DNA of 64,000 bases from Sideroxyarcus emersonii (GTDB lineage Bacteria > Pseudomonadota > Gammaproteobacteria > Burkholderiales > Gallionellaceae): the NCBI RefSeq assembly GCF_021654335.1, contig NZ_AP023423.1, positions 2,479,001-2,543,000 of the forward strand, in the 5' to 3' direction. Positions within the stretch are counted from its first letter, which is position 1. Each line of letters opens with the position of its first letter. The notes under the pieces were generated by a model, which worked only from the letters and a program-made list of their open reading frames with translations, was not told the origin of the DNA and ran no database searches. The translations under genes and the position numbers were made by a program. Below, piece after piece: positions 47,597 to 57,026 of this stretch.

Positions 47597-48880
47597 TCAT
47601 GGGCTGAAGCCAGGCGCTTGCTGGGCATTGATGATGCGGATATCACGTTGCGGATAGGGGATTTCGATATTCGCTTCCTGGAACTTGCGCCAGATCTCCA
47701 TATTGATGTCGGAGCACAGATTGAGCTGCCCCTGCTCCGGGTCATTGATCCAGATGCCCAGTTCCAGGTCGATCCCGTTGTCGCCAAACGACTTGAGATA
47801 GACCTTCGCTTCCGGATCGGCGAGCACCCTCGGCTGATTGCTCGCCGCCTGCTTCATGATCTCCATGGCGCGCTGCAGATCGCTCTGGTAACTGACCTGC
47901 ACAGGGATGCCGATGCGTATCTGCCGATTGGTATAGGTATGGTTGACGACCGTTGAGCTGACCAGCGTTTCATTCGGGATGATCGATTCGGTGCCGTCCG
48001 TGCTCTGCAACACCAGGTAGCGCGCGGTCAGTTGCGAGACTTTGCCGAAGCGCCCGTCCACCGTCAGCACATCGCCAGGATGGATGGAACGATCGAGCAG
48101 GATGATGAAGCCGCTCACGTAATTGCTGGCGATCTTCTGCAAACCGAAACCGATACCGACACCCAGCGCGCCGCCGAACACCGACAGCACAGTGATGTCG
48201 ATCCCCACCAAGGGCAATGCGACAAGGATGCCCAGCACGACCAGCACAGCGCGGGTCAGCTTGGAGAGCACGACGCGCAGATTCAACTCCAGGTTTGCGG
48301 CGGACATGATCTTGCTCTCCAGCACACGCCCGAGCCACATCGCCCCCAGCATGGTGACCAGGATGGAGAACACGCCGCTCAGGATCATGAGCAGCGATAT
48401 CTGCTGCTTGCCGACGCGGAAGCCGAGGTGATCCATGGCTTCCAATATCTCCGGCAGCAACCCGGTCAAGTGCAAGGCAAACCCGGCCCAGACCGCCATG
48501 GCGATGAATCTTTCCGATCCATGCAACCAACTGCTCGGGCTAAACACCTGGCGCAATGCATAGACCACCAGACTGATCAACATCCAGGCGAACAACAGGG
48601 GGACGACGATATTCAGGAGATTGACGGAATGCCAGTTCCGGAGCAGCGACCTTCCCAGCAACACCAGCAATAACGCGAATAAAGGGAGAGCCACCCGGTG
48701 CACGCCACCCAATCCAACTCTCGATGCTCCCTCGGGCCCGAGGTAACGACGCTTCAGCAAGCCGTTCATTCCCCAGGCAACAGCCATGCACACCGCCAGC
48801 AACGCCAACTGCCAGAGAATGGCGGTCTGTTCCAGGTCGGAAAGGAATTCGATGAGCAGATTGCGGGGTGTGTCAGGCAT
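47597..48880 (-). CDS. MscS-family mechanosensitive channel
   Basis: This 427-residue protein is a mechanosensitive small-conductance channel homologue. About five membrane segments cover residues 20-210; the pore helix region VFGGALGVGIGFGLQKIASNY is followed by the beta domain with LDRSIHPGDVLTVDGRFGKV, typical of MscS. The C-terminus (DINMEIWRKFQEANIEIPYPQ) also matches. It would release osmolytes upon hypo-osmotic shock. It is larger than E. coli MscS (286 residues), like MscS paralogues with extra N-terminal helices. Confidence 0.92.
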   Translation of the reverse strand: MPDTPRNLLIEFLSDLEQTAILWQLALLAVCMAVAWGMNGLLKRRYLGPEGASRVGLGGVHRVALPLFALLLVLLGRSLLRNWHSVNLLNIVVPLLFAWMLISLVVYALRQVFSPSSWLHGSERFIAMAVWAGFALHLTGLLPEILEAMDHLGFRVGKQQISLLMILSGVFSILVTMLGAMWLGRVLESKIMSAANLELNLRVVLSKLTRAVLVVLGILVALPLVGIDITVLSVFGGALGVGIGFGLQKIASNYVSGFIILLDRSIHPGDVLTVDGRFGKVSQLTARYLVLQSTDGTESIIPNETLVSSTVVNHTYTNRQIRIGIPVQVSYQSDLQRAMEIMKQAASNQPRVLADPEAKVYLKSFGDNGIDLELGIWINDPEQGQLNLCSDINMEIWRKFQEANIEIPYPQRDIRIINAQQAPGFSP

Positions 48881-48951
48881 GGGCCGGAATCCGGATCAGA
48901 TGAACAATATGAATCTTAGCATGTCCGGTGCAGCGCGATTCCGCAGCACGG

Positions 48952-49848
48952 TCACCCTCTCGGATGATGCTGGGCATGCAACCGCTTCAGGCGTTCTCGC
49001 GCCACATGGGTGTAGATTTGCGTAGTCGAAATATCCGAATGTCCAAGCAACATCTGCACCACGCGCAGGTCGGCACCATGGTTGAGCAGGTGTGTGGCAA
49101 AGGCGTGGCGCAGGGTATGCGGCGACAATGGCTTGTGCAAGCCGCCCTGTTTGGCGTGTTTCTTGATCAGGTACCAGAACATCTGCCGCGTCATCGCCTC
49201 GCCGCGCTGGGTAACGAACAGGGCGTCTGTCACCTTGCCCAAAAGCAAGGCAGGACGGGCTTCGGCGAGGTATTTCCTGACCCAGTCCAGCGCCTCTTCG
49301 CCCAGCGGCACAAGGCGCTCCTTGCTGCCTTTGCCCATCACCCGCGTCACCCCCATGTCCAAGCTCACCTGCGCCACGCTCAGGCCGACCAGTTCCGACA
49401 CCCTCAATCCGCTGGCATACAGCACTTCCAGCATGGTGCGGTCGCGCATGCCGAGCGGCGTATCCACATCGGGCGCACTCAACAGCAGTTCGACATCCTC
49501 TTCGGTCAAGCTTTTGGGCAGGCTGCGCGGCAGCTTCGGCGTGGCGATCTGCAGGGTCGGGTCGATGGTAATTTTGTTCTGCCGCAGCAGGTAGCGGAAC
49601 AATCGCTTGAGGCTGGAAATGGCGCGCGAGGTGGAAGTGGATTTGGCTTTTTGGCCGCTTACCAGGTACGCCAGAAAACCCTGGATATCGGCATGGGTGG
49701 TAGCCTGTAAACCGCATCCACGCTGCTTCTCCAGCCACTCGGTGAATTTGTTCAGGTCGCGCCGGTAGCTTTCCAGCGTATTGCGCGACAGGCCATCTTC
49801 CAGCCAGAGGGCATCGCTGAATTCATCCAGCAGGTCAACGTCGCTCAT
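48952..49848 (-). CDS. xerD: Tyrosine recombinase XerD
   Basis: XerD acts with XerC at dif to resolve chromosome dimers. The 298 residues have the N-terminal SAM-like domain (about 1-95; FSDALWLEDGLSRNTLESYRRD) and a catalytic domain with Arg in LYASGLRVSEL, HTLRHAFATHLL and LGHSDISTTQIYTHV, where the last Tyr is the nucleophile. Start ATG 49848 is chosen over one 39 bases upstream. It overlaps ogt by 14 bases. Confidence 0.95.
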   Translation of the reverse strand: MSDVDLLDEFSDALWLEDGLSRNTLESYRRDLNKFTEWLEKQRGCGLQATTHADIQGFLAYLVSGQKAKSTSTSRAISSLKRLFRYLLRQNKITIDPTLQIATPKLPRSLPKSLTEEDVELLLSAPDVDTPLGMRDRTMLEVLYASGLRVSELVGLSVAQVSLDMGVTRVMGKGSKERLVPLGEEALDWVRKYLAEARPALLLGKVTDALFVTQRGEAMTRQMFWYLIKKHAKQGGLHKPLSPHTLRHAFATHLLNHGADLRVVQMLLGHSDISTTQIYTHVARERLKRLHAQHHPRG

Positions 49849-50296
49849 GTGCCAGCAACCAACGCTTGATATCCAGTGCGCCCGCATCTGCCCGATGCAT
49901 GAATCCGCCCAGCCCGGCCTTGCTCACCACGCGATGGCAGGGAATGATGACTGGGATGGGATTGTTGCCGCAGGCCTGCCCGACGGCTCGCGCGCTTGAA
50001 CCGATCTGCGCCGCCAGCTCACCATAGCTCAGTACCTGTCCACGCGGAATGCCACACATCGCCTGCCACACTTTGCGCTGGTGTTCTGTACCGTCCAGCC
50101 TGAGCGGCAGATCGAAATGGAAGCCAGCATTGTCCAGATAAGCCTGCAGTTGCCTGCACACCTCCCGGGCCAATACGCCGCGCGGCGACGTTGCCCGCGT
50201 ATTCGCCGGCAGGAACTCGATGCCCAGCAGCGCATCCTCCGTACAGAGGATGCCCAGCTTTCCGAACGGTGCGGCGATAACGGCTTGGCGGGTCAT
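49835..50296 (-). CDS. ogt: Methylated-DNA--protein-cysteine methyltransferase
   Basis: This suicide repair protein takes the alkyl group from O6-alkylguanine onto its own cysteine. The 153 residues include the active IPCHRVV motif (Cys120) and the helix-turn-helix with the arginine finger near SSARAVGQACGNNP. It lacks the Ada N-terminal domain. The ATG at 50296 is preferred over one eight codons upstream. It overlaps xerD at its end, and a hairpin terminator of rplS lies just upstream. Confidence 0.93.
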   Translation of the reverse strand: MTRQAVIAAPFGKLGILCTEDALLGIEFLPANTRATSPRGVLAREVCRQLQAYLDNAGFHFDLPLRLDGTEHQRKVWQAMCGIPRGQVLSYGELAAQIGSSARAVGQACGNNPIPVIIPCHRVVSKAGLGGFMHRADAGALDIKRWLLAHERR

Positions 50297-50316
50297 ATGC
50301 GCATGATAGCGGAAAT

Positions 50317-50344
50317 GCAAAACGGGAGCCGTTGGGCTCCCGTT
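50317..50344 (-). terminator. Intrinsic terminator of the rpsP-rplS operon
   Basis: A ten-pair stem AACGGGAGCC (50321-50330) / GGCTCCCGTT (50335-50344) with a four-base loop is followed on the minus strand by TTTTGC. It lies 24 bases after the rplS stop. Confidence 0.85.
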
Positions 50345-50367
50345 CAGGTACTGCAGGTATTGCTTGG

Positions 50368-50742
50368 TTACGCCGCAGTCGTGGTGCGCGCAGCCAGCTT
50401 TTCCTTGATACGCGCCGACTTGCCGGAACGATCACGCAGGTAGTACAGCTTGGCACGGCGGACGTCGCCCTTGCGCTTCACTTCGATGCTGGCGATGCTC
50501 GGGGAGTAGGTCTGGAAGGTACGCTCGACGCCTTCGCCGGAAGATACCTTGCGCACGATGAAGCTGGAGTTCAGCCCCTTGTTGCGCTTGGCGATCACCA
50601 CGCCTTCGTAGGCCTGTACGCGCTTCTTGTCGCCTTCCACCACGTTCACGTTGACGATCACGGTGTCGCCGGGTGCGAAGTTGGGGATGGTCTTGCCCAG
50701 ACGGGCGATTTCTTCTTTTTCGAGAATTCCGATCAGATTCAT
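50368..50742 (-). CDS. rplS: 50S ribosomal protein L19
   Basis: L19 sits at the 30S-50S interface. The 124 residues match bL19 throughout: [23 protein letters not shown], the GVERTF loop, and [22 protein letters not shown]. It is last in the rpsP-rimM-trmD-rplS operon, four bases from trmD, and followed by a terminator. Confidence 0.98.
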   Translation of the reverse strand: MNLIGILEKEEIARLGKTIPNFAPGDTVIVNVNVVEGDKKRVQAYEGVVIAKRNKGLNSSFIVRKVSSGEGVERTFQTYSPSIASIEVKRKGDVRRAKLYYLRDRSGKSARIKEKLAARTTTAA

Positions 50743-51515
50743 TTTGTTTCCTTTTCTTGTGCGGAGGCTTGTTCCTGCTGGTACTCTGCCAGTAGCCGAG
50801 CTTCCTGTTTAGTCAACTGGCGTGATGCCAGCAAATCCGGGCGACGTTCCGCAGTCCTGCCTAATGCCTGCTTCAATCGCCACTTCTCTATCTCGGCGTG
50901 GTGCCCGGACATCAATACGTCCGGAATCGCCTCGCCGTTATAAACCTCGGGGCGCGTGTAGTGCGGACAATCCAGCAGCCCCTGTACGAAGGAATCCTGC
51001 TGCGCCGATGCGTCGTCGCCCAATACGCCGGGAATCTGCCGCACCACGCTGTCCATCACCACCATCGCCGCCAACTCGCCACCGGACAACACATAATCAC
51101 CGATGGAAAGCTCTTCATCCACTTGCTGGCGCAACAGGCGCTCATCCACGCCTTCGTAACGGCTCGCCAGCAATATCAATCCTTCATCCCGCGCCAGCAG
51201 TTCCATCACCACTTCATGGGTGAGCTGCCTGCCTTGCGGCGAGAGGTGGATCACGCAACTCTTCTTCGCCCCGCCTTGCGCCTGCGCTGCTTTCGCTGCG
51301 CTGATCGCTTTTTCCAGCGGTTCCGCCAACATCACCATCCCGGGGCCGCCGCCGTAGGGGCGATCGTCGATGGTGCGGTAGTTGTCGGTCGTAAAATCGC
51401 GCGGATTCCACGTCTGCAATTCAAACTTGCCCTGCTCTGCCGCCCGCCGCGTCACGCCATACTTTGTGAGCGCTTCGAACATCTCGGGGAACAGCGTGAT
51501 GACGTCGAACCTCAT
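50739..51515 (-). CDS. trmD: tRNA (guanine37-N1)-methyltransferase
   Basis: TrmD methylates G37 next to the anticodon to prevent frameshifting. The 258 residues begin [13 protein letters not shown] and show the trefoil-knot features [24 protein letters not shown] and the SAM-binding [16 protein letters not shown] 51515 overlaps the rimM stop (ATGA). Confidence 0.97.
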   Translation of the reverse strand: MRFDVITLFPEMFEALTKYGVTRRAAEQGKFELQTWNPRDFTTDNYRTIDDRPYGGGPGMVMLAEPLEKAISAAKAAQAQGGAKKSCVIHLSPQGRQLTHEVVMELLARDEGLILLASRYEGVDERLLRQQVDEELSIGDYVLSGGELAAMVVMDSVVRQIPGVLGDDASAQQDSFVQGLLDCPHYTRPEVYNGEAIPDVLMSGHHAEIEKWRLKQALGRTAERRPDLLASRQLTKQEARLLAEYQQEQASAQEKETK

Positions 51516-52036
51516 TTGAGGTAATCCGCCTGCCAATCCACCCGGATCGTTTTGCCCTTCAGATCCACCTGCTGGATGACGCTGGCGATGAACGGGATCA
51601 ATGTCTCGCCGATATCGCCCTTGATCACCAGCACGTCGTTGGCTCCGGTCTCCAGCAGGGTATCCACCGTGCCGAACACCTCACCCGCCTGGTTCACCAC
51701 CGTCAGCCCGATCAGGTCGGACCAGTAATATTCGCCTTCTTCCTGCTCGGGCAACTCTGAGCGCGGGATCGCGATCAGCATGCCTTTGCATTTCTCGGCT
51801 GCCGTGCGGTCGGCGATGCCCTGCAGCCTGGCAATCACTACCTTGCCGCCATGCACGCTCGCATCCAGAACTTCCAGCGGACGCCAGGCTTGTTCGTTGC
51901 CCATGTACCAAGTGTCGTAGTCCAGCAGGCTATCCAGATATTCGGTAAAGGTCTGCACCTTCACCCACCCCTGGATTCCCTGTGCCGCAACCACTTTCCC
52001 CATGACGACCATGGGGCTTGCCTCGTTAACACTCAT
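51512..52036 (-). CDS. rimM: Ribosome maturation factor RimM
   Basis: RimM assists 30S head assembly by binding S19. The 174 residues have the N-terminal RimM domain with [21 protein letters not shown] and a PRC barrel with [17 protein letters not shown] chose ATG 52036 (MSVNEASP); a longer frame upstream crosses the repeat at 52055-52090 and is rejected. Stop overlaps trmD. Confidence 0.95.
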   Translation of the reverse strand: MSVNEASPMVVMGKVVAAQGIQGWVKVQTFTEYLDSLLDYDTWYMGNEQAWRPLEVLDASVHGGKVVIARLQGIADRTAAEKCKGMLIAIPRSELPEQEEGEYYWSDLIGLTVVNQAGEVFGTVDTLLETGANDVLVIKGDIGETLIPFIASVIQQVDLKGKTIRVDWQADYLK

Positions 52037-52054
52037 CACGTTTCGCCTCGTTTG

Positions 52055-52090
52055 TCCCCTCTCCCTCCGGGGGAGGGTTAGGGTGGGGGA
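52055..52090. repeat. REP-like palindromic repeat between rpsP and rimM
   Basis: CCCCTCTCCCTCCGGGGGAGGG with the following TTAGGGTGGGGG is a sequence style seen as a dispersed intergenic repeat in many proteobacteria. CCCTCC (52063-52068) pairs with GGAGGG (52072-52077). It sits in the 68-bp gap within a ribosomal operon, where it may adjust rpsP relative to downstream genes. Related hairpin at 28757-28775. Confidence 0.6.
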
Positions 52091-52104
52091 AACGGTTATG
52101 ACCG

Positions 52105-52359
52105 TCAGGCCTTGGCTGCTGCACCGGCTTTTTTGACCAGACGGCCCACGGTCTCGCTCAACTGCGCGCCGCGCTCTTGCCAATGCGTCACGCGGTCCAG
52201 CTGGATGCGCAAACCTTCCGAGCCTTCGGCAGCCAGAGGATTGTAGAAACCGATACGCTCGATGAAGCGACCGTCACGACGGTTGCGGGAATCCGCCACC
52301 ACCACGTTGTAGAACGGGCGATTCTTCGCGCCGCCACGAGAAAGACGAATGACTACCAT
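52105..52359 (-). CDS. rpsP: 30S ribosomal protein S16
   Basis: The 84 residues match bS16: [40 protein letters not shown] and [17 protein letters not shown]. It leads the ribosomal maturation operon. An upstream frame extension from 52449 is not used because the canonical start is MVVIRL. Confidence 0.98.
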   Translation of the reverse strand: MVVIRLSRGGAKNRPFYNVVVADSRNRRDGRFIERIGFYNPLAAEGSEGLRIQLDRVTHWQERGAQLSETVGRLVKKAGAAAKA

Positions 52360-52457
52360 AATGATTACCCAATAAATAGTGATCTGGACTATGCCAAAGG
52401 GCGCGAATTCTACGATACCTTGCCAGCCTATGGCAAGGACTGTTTCCAAGGGGAAAA

Positions 52458-53270
52458 TCAGCGGTGCAGGATGACTTCCAGCACGAATTGGGTGCCCAGA
52501 TAGGCCAACACCAGGAATCCGAAGCCGCTGAGCGTCCAGCGCACTGCCGTATGCCCGCGCCAGCCATAGAAATGATGCCCCATCAGCAAGGTAGCGAACA
52601 CCCCCCAGGACAGGATCCCGAACAGCACCTTATGGCTGAATTCCCAGGGATGGCCGAACAGCTTCTCCGAAAACAGCATGCCGGATGCGATAGTGATGCT
52701 CAGCAGCACGAATCCCGCACCGATAACCCGGAATAGCAGGCTCTCCATGGTCAGCAACGGCGGCAGGTTGCGCAACACCCTGGGCAGCTTGGCATGGTGC
52801 AGGCGTTTCTCGACCAGCGAGATCAGCGCCGCATGCAGCGCAGCGATCGTGAACAGGCTGTAGGCCAGCATGGCCCCCAGGACATGGGTGTCGAACAGGC
52901 CCGAAGCGTGCTGGGACAGGATACGCACATCCGGAAAGACCGCCGGCAGCGCCGTGCTGACCGCAGCCAGCGGCAAAACCAGGGTCTGCAAACTGGACAG
53001 GGGATAGAAGTAGCGCGCCAGCCAGTACACCAGCACCGTCAGCCACAGGATCAGCGACAACGCATAGACCAGCCCCAGGTTCAATGCGCCCAATATAAAT
53101 AGTGTGTCGTAAAGCTGCCAGCCGTGCAGCGCCAGCGGCACGATGACCGCAAAGCCCAGGAAGCCGCGGTTCTGCTGCTCTGCATTGCCGGCCGCCTGCG
53201 CACGCCAGAACAGAATAGCCAGAATGGCATAAAGGGCAAACGTGATCAGAGGCAAGACTGAGTTCGACAT
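52458..53270 (-). CDS. Cytochrome c assembly family membrane protein (CcsA/YpjD-like)
   Basis: This 270-residue protein has about eight membrane helices and belongs to the CcsA/ResC/CcmC superfamily. Family features include the conserved W and H in [15 protein letters not shown] and the [21 protein letters not shown] region. In E. coli the YpjD/CorE member lies next to ffh as here. It may bind or move haem, but no cytochrome-assembly partner is adjacent, so function is open. The start ATG 53270 has no strong ribosome-binding site. It diverges from ffh. Confidence 0.85.
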   Translation of the reverse strand: MSNSVLPLITFALYAILAILFWRAQAAGNAEQQNRGFLGFAVIVPLALHGWQLYDTLFILGALNLGLVYALSLILWLTVLVYWLARYFYPLSSLQTLVLPLAAVSTALPAVFPDVRILSQHASGLFDTHVLGAMLAYSLFTIAALHAALISLVEKRLHHAKLPRVLRNLPPLLTMESLLFRVIGAGFVLLSITIASGMLFSEKLFGHPWEFSHKVLFGILSWGVFATLLMGHHFYGWRGHTAVRWTLSGFGFLVLAYLGTQFVLEVILHR

Positions 53271-53365
53271 GAGGAGTGCAGATGTTTTAGACTGTGCGGA
53301 TTCTACAGGAAGCGCCGCGAAAGTGTCTGCACCGGCGCACGCCGAAATCATCGGGATTTGCACAC

Positions 53366-54718
53366 ATGCTGGATAACCTTACACAACGCTTCTCGGGCAT
53401 CGTCAAGAATCTGCGCGGCCAGGCCAGGCTGACCGAGAGCAACATCCAGGACGCGCTCAGGGAAGTCCGCCTCGCCTTGCTGGAAGCCGACGTCGCTCTG
53501 CCCGTGGTCAAGGAATTCATCGCCACGGTAAAAGAGGCTGCACTGGGGCAGGAGGTCATCGGCAGCCTGACACCGGGGCAGGCGCTGATCGGCGTAGTGA
53601 ACCGCGAGCTGACCAAGCTGATGGGCGAAGCCAACGTCGGCATCAACCTCGCCACCGTGCCACCCGCCGTGATCCTGATGGCCGGCCTGCAGGGCGCCGG
53701 CAAGACCACCAGCAGCGGCAAGCTGGCCAAACTGCTGCATGAACAGAACAAGAAGAAGGTACTGCTGGTCAGCTGCGACGTATACCGTCCCGCCGCGATC
53801 GAGCAGTTGCGTACGCTGGCACAGCAACTCGGGATCGATTTCTTCGCCTCCGATGCGAGCCAGAAACCGCTGGACATCGCCCTTGCCGCGCACGACTACG
53901 CGCGCAAACACCACCATGAGGTGCTGATCGTCGACACCGCCGGCCGCCTCGCCGTAGATGCGGCGATGATGGCCGAGATCAAGGACCTGAACGCCGCGCT
54001 GAAGCCGATCGAGACACTGTTCGTGGTCGACGCGATGACCGGCCAGGATGCGGTGAACACCGCCAAGGCATTCGGCGATGCGCTGCCGCTGACCGGCGTG
54101 ATCCTCACCAAGCTGGACGGCGATGCCCGCGGCGGCGGCGCACTGTCGGTACGGCAGGTCACCGGCAAACCGATCAAGTTCGTCGGCGTCAGCGAGAAGC
54201 CGAACGGCCTCGAAGCCTTCCACCCGGAACGCATGGCGCAGCGCATCCTCGGCATGGGTGACGTGCTGTCGCTGCTGGAAGAGGCCCAGCGCAACGTGGA
54301 CCATGCCGCCGCCGAGAAGCTGGCGAAGAAAATGCACAGCGGCAAGGGCTTCGACCTCAACGACTTCAAGATGCAGATCGTGCAGATGAAGAAGATGGGT
54401 GGCATGTCCGCATTGATGGACAAACTGCCGGCACAGCTGTCGCAAGCGGCGGCGGGCGCCAAGATCGACGAACGCCAGATCAACCGCACCGAAGGCATCA
54501 TCAACTCGATGACCCCCTGGGAGCGGGCCCACCCGGAACAGATCAAGGCCTCGCGCAAACGCCGCATCGCCGCCGGTGCCGGCGTGCAGGTGATGCACGT
54601 CAACCAGTTGCTGAACCAGTTCGAGCAGTCGCAGAAGATGATGAAGATGTTCAGCAGCAAGGGCGGCATGGCAAAGATGATGCGCGGCATGGCAGGCAAA
54701 TTCCCCGGACTTCGTTAA
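53366..54718 (+). CDS. ffh: Signal recognition particle protein Ffh
   Basis: Ffh binds signal sequences and 4.5S RNA and delivers ribosomes to FtsY. The 450 residues have the N domain (MLDNLTQRFSG), the GTPase with GLQGAGKTTSSGKLA, DTAGRLAVD and TKLDGDARGG, and the methionine-rich M domain ending MAKMMRGMAGKFPGLR. The ATG at 53366 is preferred over a start 24 codons upstream. Confidence 0.98.
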   Translation: MLDNLTQRFSGIVKNLRGQARLTESNIQDALREVRLALLEADVALPVVKEFIATVKEAALGQEVIGSLTPGQALIGVVNRELTKLMGEANVGINLATVPPAVILMAGLQGAGKTTSSGKLAKLLHEQNKKKVLLVSCDVYRPAAIEQLRTLAQQLGIDFFASDASQKPLDIALAAHDYARKHHHEVLIVDTAGRLAVDAAMMAEIKDLNAALKPIETLFVVDAMTGQDAVNTAKAFGDALPLTGVILTKLDGDARGGGALSVRQVTGKPIKFVGVSEKPNGLEAFHPERMAQRILGMGDVLSLLEEAQRNVDHAAAEKLAKKMHSGKGFDLNDFKMQIVQMKKMGGMSALMDKLPAQLSQAAAGAKIDERQINRTEGIINSMTPWERAHPEQIKASRKRRIAAGAGVQVMHVNQLLNQFEQSQKMMKMFSSKGGMAKMMRGMAGKFPGLR

Positions 54719-54741
54719 CCAACCTCTCTGAGCAATCCAGC

Positions 54742-55446
54742 ATGAATATCAAAGCCATCATTTTCGACGTGGACGGCACGCTTGCCGATACCGAGGATGC
54801 GCACCGCATCGCCTTCAACAAGACCTTTGCCGAGAACGGCCTGGACTGGAACTGGGACGTGGCGCTGTACGACAAGCTGCTGAAGGTGACCGGTGGCAAG
54901 GAGCGCATCAAGCACTATGTCGAAAGCTACCTGCCGGGCTTTGCCAAGCCGGCCGACTATGACGGCTTCGTCAAACACCTGCACGTGGTGAAAACCGGCC
55001 ATTACACCGCGATGCTGCGCGGCGGCATGATCCCGCTGCGTCCCGGCATCAAGCAGCTCATAGCCGATGCGCGCAAGGCCGGCATCGTGCTGGCCATCGC
55101 CACCACCACTTCGCCGGAGAACGTCAGCGCATTGCTGGAGGTCGGCCTCGGCAAGGACTGGGCAAGCAACTTCTCCTCCATCGGCTGCGGCGACATCGTG
55201 CCGCACAAAAAGCCGGCGCCGGATATCTACAACTGGGTGCTGAGCGAACTCAAGCTCGCCCCGCAGGACTGCATAGCACTGGAAGACTCCAACAACGGCC
55301 TGCGTTCGGCGCTGGCGGCCGGCATCAAGACCTACGTCACCACCAACCCCTATACGCACCGGCAGGATTTCGCCGATGCCGCCGGCGTGTTCGACGATCT
55401 CAGCGACCTGGCGAACTTCTACCGCGTCACCGGCCTGCGCATTTAG
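54742..55446 (+). CDS. HAD-superfamily phosphatase, CbbY-like
   Basis: This 234-residue phosphatase has the HAD motif DVDGT with nucleophile Asp9 and Asp11, a cap domain (about 18-90), the second motif ATTTSPENV, a Lys motif (HKKPAPDIY) and GDIVP...EDSNNGLRSA with the metal aspartates. Sequence style and length match CbbY/CbbZ-type phosphatases. In Calvin-cycle bacteria CbbY removes the Rubisco inhibitor xylulose-1,5-bisphosphate. No cbb genes are here, so the substrate is not certain. It follows ffh by 23 bases and may be co-transcribed. Confidence 0.82.
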   Translation: MNIKAIIFDVDGTLADTEDAHRIAFNKTFAENGLDWNWDVALYDKLLKVTGGKERIKHYVESYLPGFAKPADYDGFVKHLHVVKTGHYTAMLRGGMIPLRPGIKQLIADARKAGIVLAIATTTSPENVSALLEVGLGKDWASNFSSIGCGDIVPHKKPAPDIYNWVLSELKLAPQDCIALEDSNNGLRSALAAGIKTYVTTNPYTHRQDFADAAGVFDDLSDLANFYRVTGLRI

Positions 55447-55471
55447 GCAGTTCGCCCGGTTTCCTGCTAAT

Positions 55472-55498
55472 CTTGCGGACAATTCATTTGTCCGCAAG
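55472..55498. promoter_or_regulatory. 11-bp hairpin covering the ilvA ribosome-binding region
   Basis: CTTGCGGACAA (55472-55482) pairs perfectly with TTGTCCGCAAG (55488-55498) across TTCAT. The stem ends five bases before the ilvA ATG (55504), where a ribosome-binding site would be, and no GGAGG-like site lies outside it. No T-run follows, so it is not a terminator. It could be a translational switch or a palindromic operator. Confidence 0.5.
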
Positions 55499-55503
55499 CC
55501 ATC

Positions 55504-57021
55504 ATGCAAAATTACCTGAAGCGCATCCTCACCGCACGCGTCTATGACGTGGCCATCGAAAGCCCGCTGGAATATGCGTCCAGCCTGTCCGCACGCACCG
55601 GCAACAAAATCCTGTTCAAGCGCGAGGACATGCAGCCGGTGTTCTCGTTCAAGCTGCGCGGCGCCTACAACAAGATGGCGCAACTCTCTCCGGAACAGCT
55701 CAAGCGCGGCGTCATCACGGCTTCCGCAGGCAACCATGCGCAGGGTGTCGCGCTGTCCGCCAACAAGATGGGCTGCAAGGCCATCATCGTGATGCCAACC
55801 ACCACGCCGCAGGTGAAAATCGATGCGGTCAAACATTTCGGCCAGCGTGCGGTGGAGATCGTGCTGCACGGCAGCAGCTACAGCGATGCCTACACTCATT
55901 CGCTCGCGCTGGAAAAACAACATGGCCTCACCTTCGTCCACCCGTTCGACGACCCCGATGTCATCGCCGGCCAGGGCACCATCGGCATGGAGATCCTGCG
56001 CCAGCACCAGGCACCCATCCATGCCATTTTCTGCGCAATCGGCGGCGGTGGCCTGATCTCCGGCGTGGCGGCTTATGTCAAACAGGTGCGGCCGGACATC
56101 AAGGTCATCGGCGTGCAGACCAGCGATTCCGATGCCATGGCGCGTTCGCTCAAATCCAGGAAACGCGTCACGCTCAACGATGTCGGCCTGTTCTCGGACG
56201 GCACCGCAGTCAAGCTGGCCGGTGAAGAGACTTTCCGCGTTTGCAAGCACTATGTCGATGAGGTGATCCTGGTGGATACCGATGCGGTCTGCGCCGCGAT
56301 CAAGGACGTGTTCCAGGACACCCGCTCCATCCTGGAGCCGGCAGGCGCACTCGCCATCGCCGGCGCCAAGCTGTATGCCAAGCGCGAGAAGCTCAAGGGA
56401 GAGACGCTGGTCACGGTATGCAGCGGCGCCAACATGAACTTCGACCGCCTGCGCTTCGTGGCGGAGCGCGCCGAGATCGGCGAGAAGCGCGAAGCCATCC
56501 TCGCGGTGACCATCCCGGAAACGCCGGGCAGCTTCCGCCAGTTCTGCGCGCTGCTCGGCAACCGCAACATCACCGAATTCAACTACCGCTACGCCGACCC
56601 CAAGGCGGCGCAGGTGTTCGTCGGCGTGCAGGTGAAGGATCCGTCCGAGACTGCCAGACTGGTCGCCACGCTGGAGAAGCACAAGCTCAGCACGCTCGAC
56701 CTCACCGACAACGAGATGGCCAAGCTGCACCTGCGCCACCTCGTCGGCGGGCGGGCGCCGGAAGCGAAAGACGAGATCATGTTCCGCTTCGAATTCCCGG
56801 AACGTCCCGGCGCGTTGATGAACTTCCTCAACAGCATGAACCATACCTGGAACATCTCGCTGTTCCATTACCGCAACCACGGCGCGGACTACGGCCGCGT
56901 GCTGGTCGGCATGCAGGTACCGCAAAAGGACAAGAAGGCGCTCAAGACCTTCCTCGACACCCTCGGCTACCCGTACTGGGACGAGAGCAACAACCCGGCC
57001 TACAAGCTGTTCCTGGGGTAA
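55504..57021 (+). CDS. ilvA: Threonine ammonia-lyase (biosynthetic)
   Basis: IlvA deaminates threonine to 2-oxobutanoate, the first step to isoleucine. The 505 residues show the PLP lysine in FSFKLRGAYNKM (Lys50), the GGGGLISGVAAY phosphate loop, and a C-terminal regulatory region with two ACT-like repeats (about 325-415 and 420-505), as in isoleucine-inhibited, E. coli-type enzymes. Family knowledge suggests feedback inhibition by isoleucine and activation by valine. Confidence 0.95.
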   Translation: MQNYLKRILTARVYDVAIESPLEYASSLSARTGNKILFKREDMQPVFSFKLRGAYNKMAQLSPEQLKRGVITASAGNHAQGVALSANKMGCKAIIVMPTTTPQVKIDAVKHFGQRAVEIVLHGSSYSDAYTHSLALEKQHGLTFVHPFDDPDVIAGQGTIGMEILRQHQAPIHAIFCAIGGGGLISGVAAYVKQVRPDIKVIGVQTSDSDAMARSLKSRKRVTLNDVGLFSDGTAVKLAGEETFRVCKHYVDEVILVDTDAVCAAIKDVFQDTRSILEPAGALAIAGAKLYAKREKLKGETLVTVCSGANMNFDRLRFVAERAEIGEKREAILAVTIPETPGSFRQFCALLGNRNITEFNYRYADPKAAQVFVGVQVKDPSETARLVATLEKHKLSTLDLTDNEMAKLHLRHLVGGRAPEAKDEIMFRFEFPERPGALMNFLNSMNHTWNISLFHYRNHGADYGRVLVGMQVPQKDKKALKTFLDTLGYPYWDESNNPAYKLFLG

Positions 57022-57026
57022 GGTGG

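Noticed and set aside
54715..56925. Long minus-strand frame opposite the CbbY-like gene and ilvA
   Set aside because: It is antisense to confident genes and repeats the usual codon-bias artefact.
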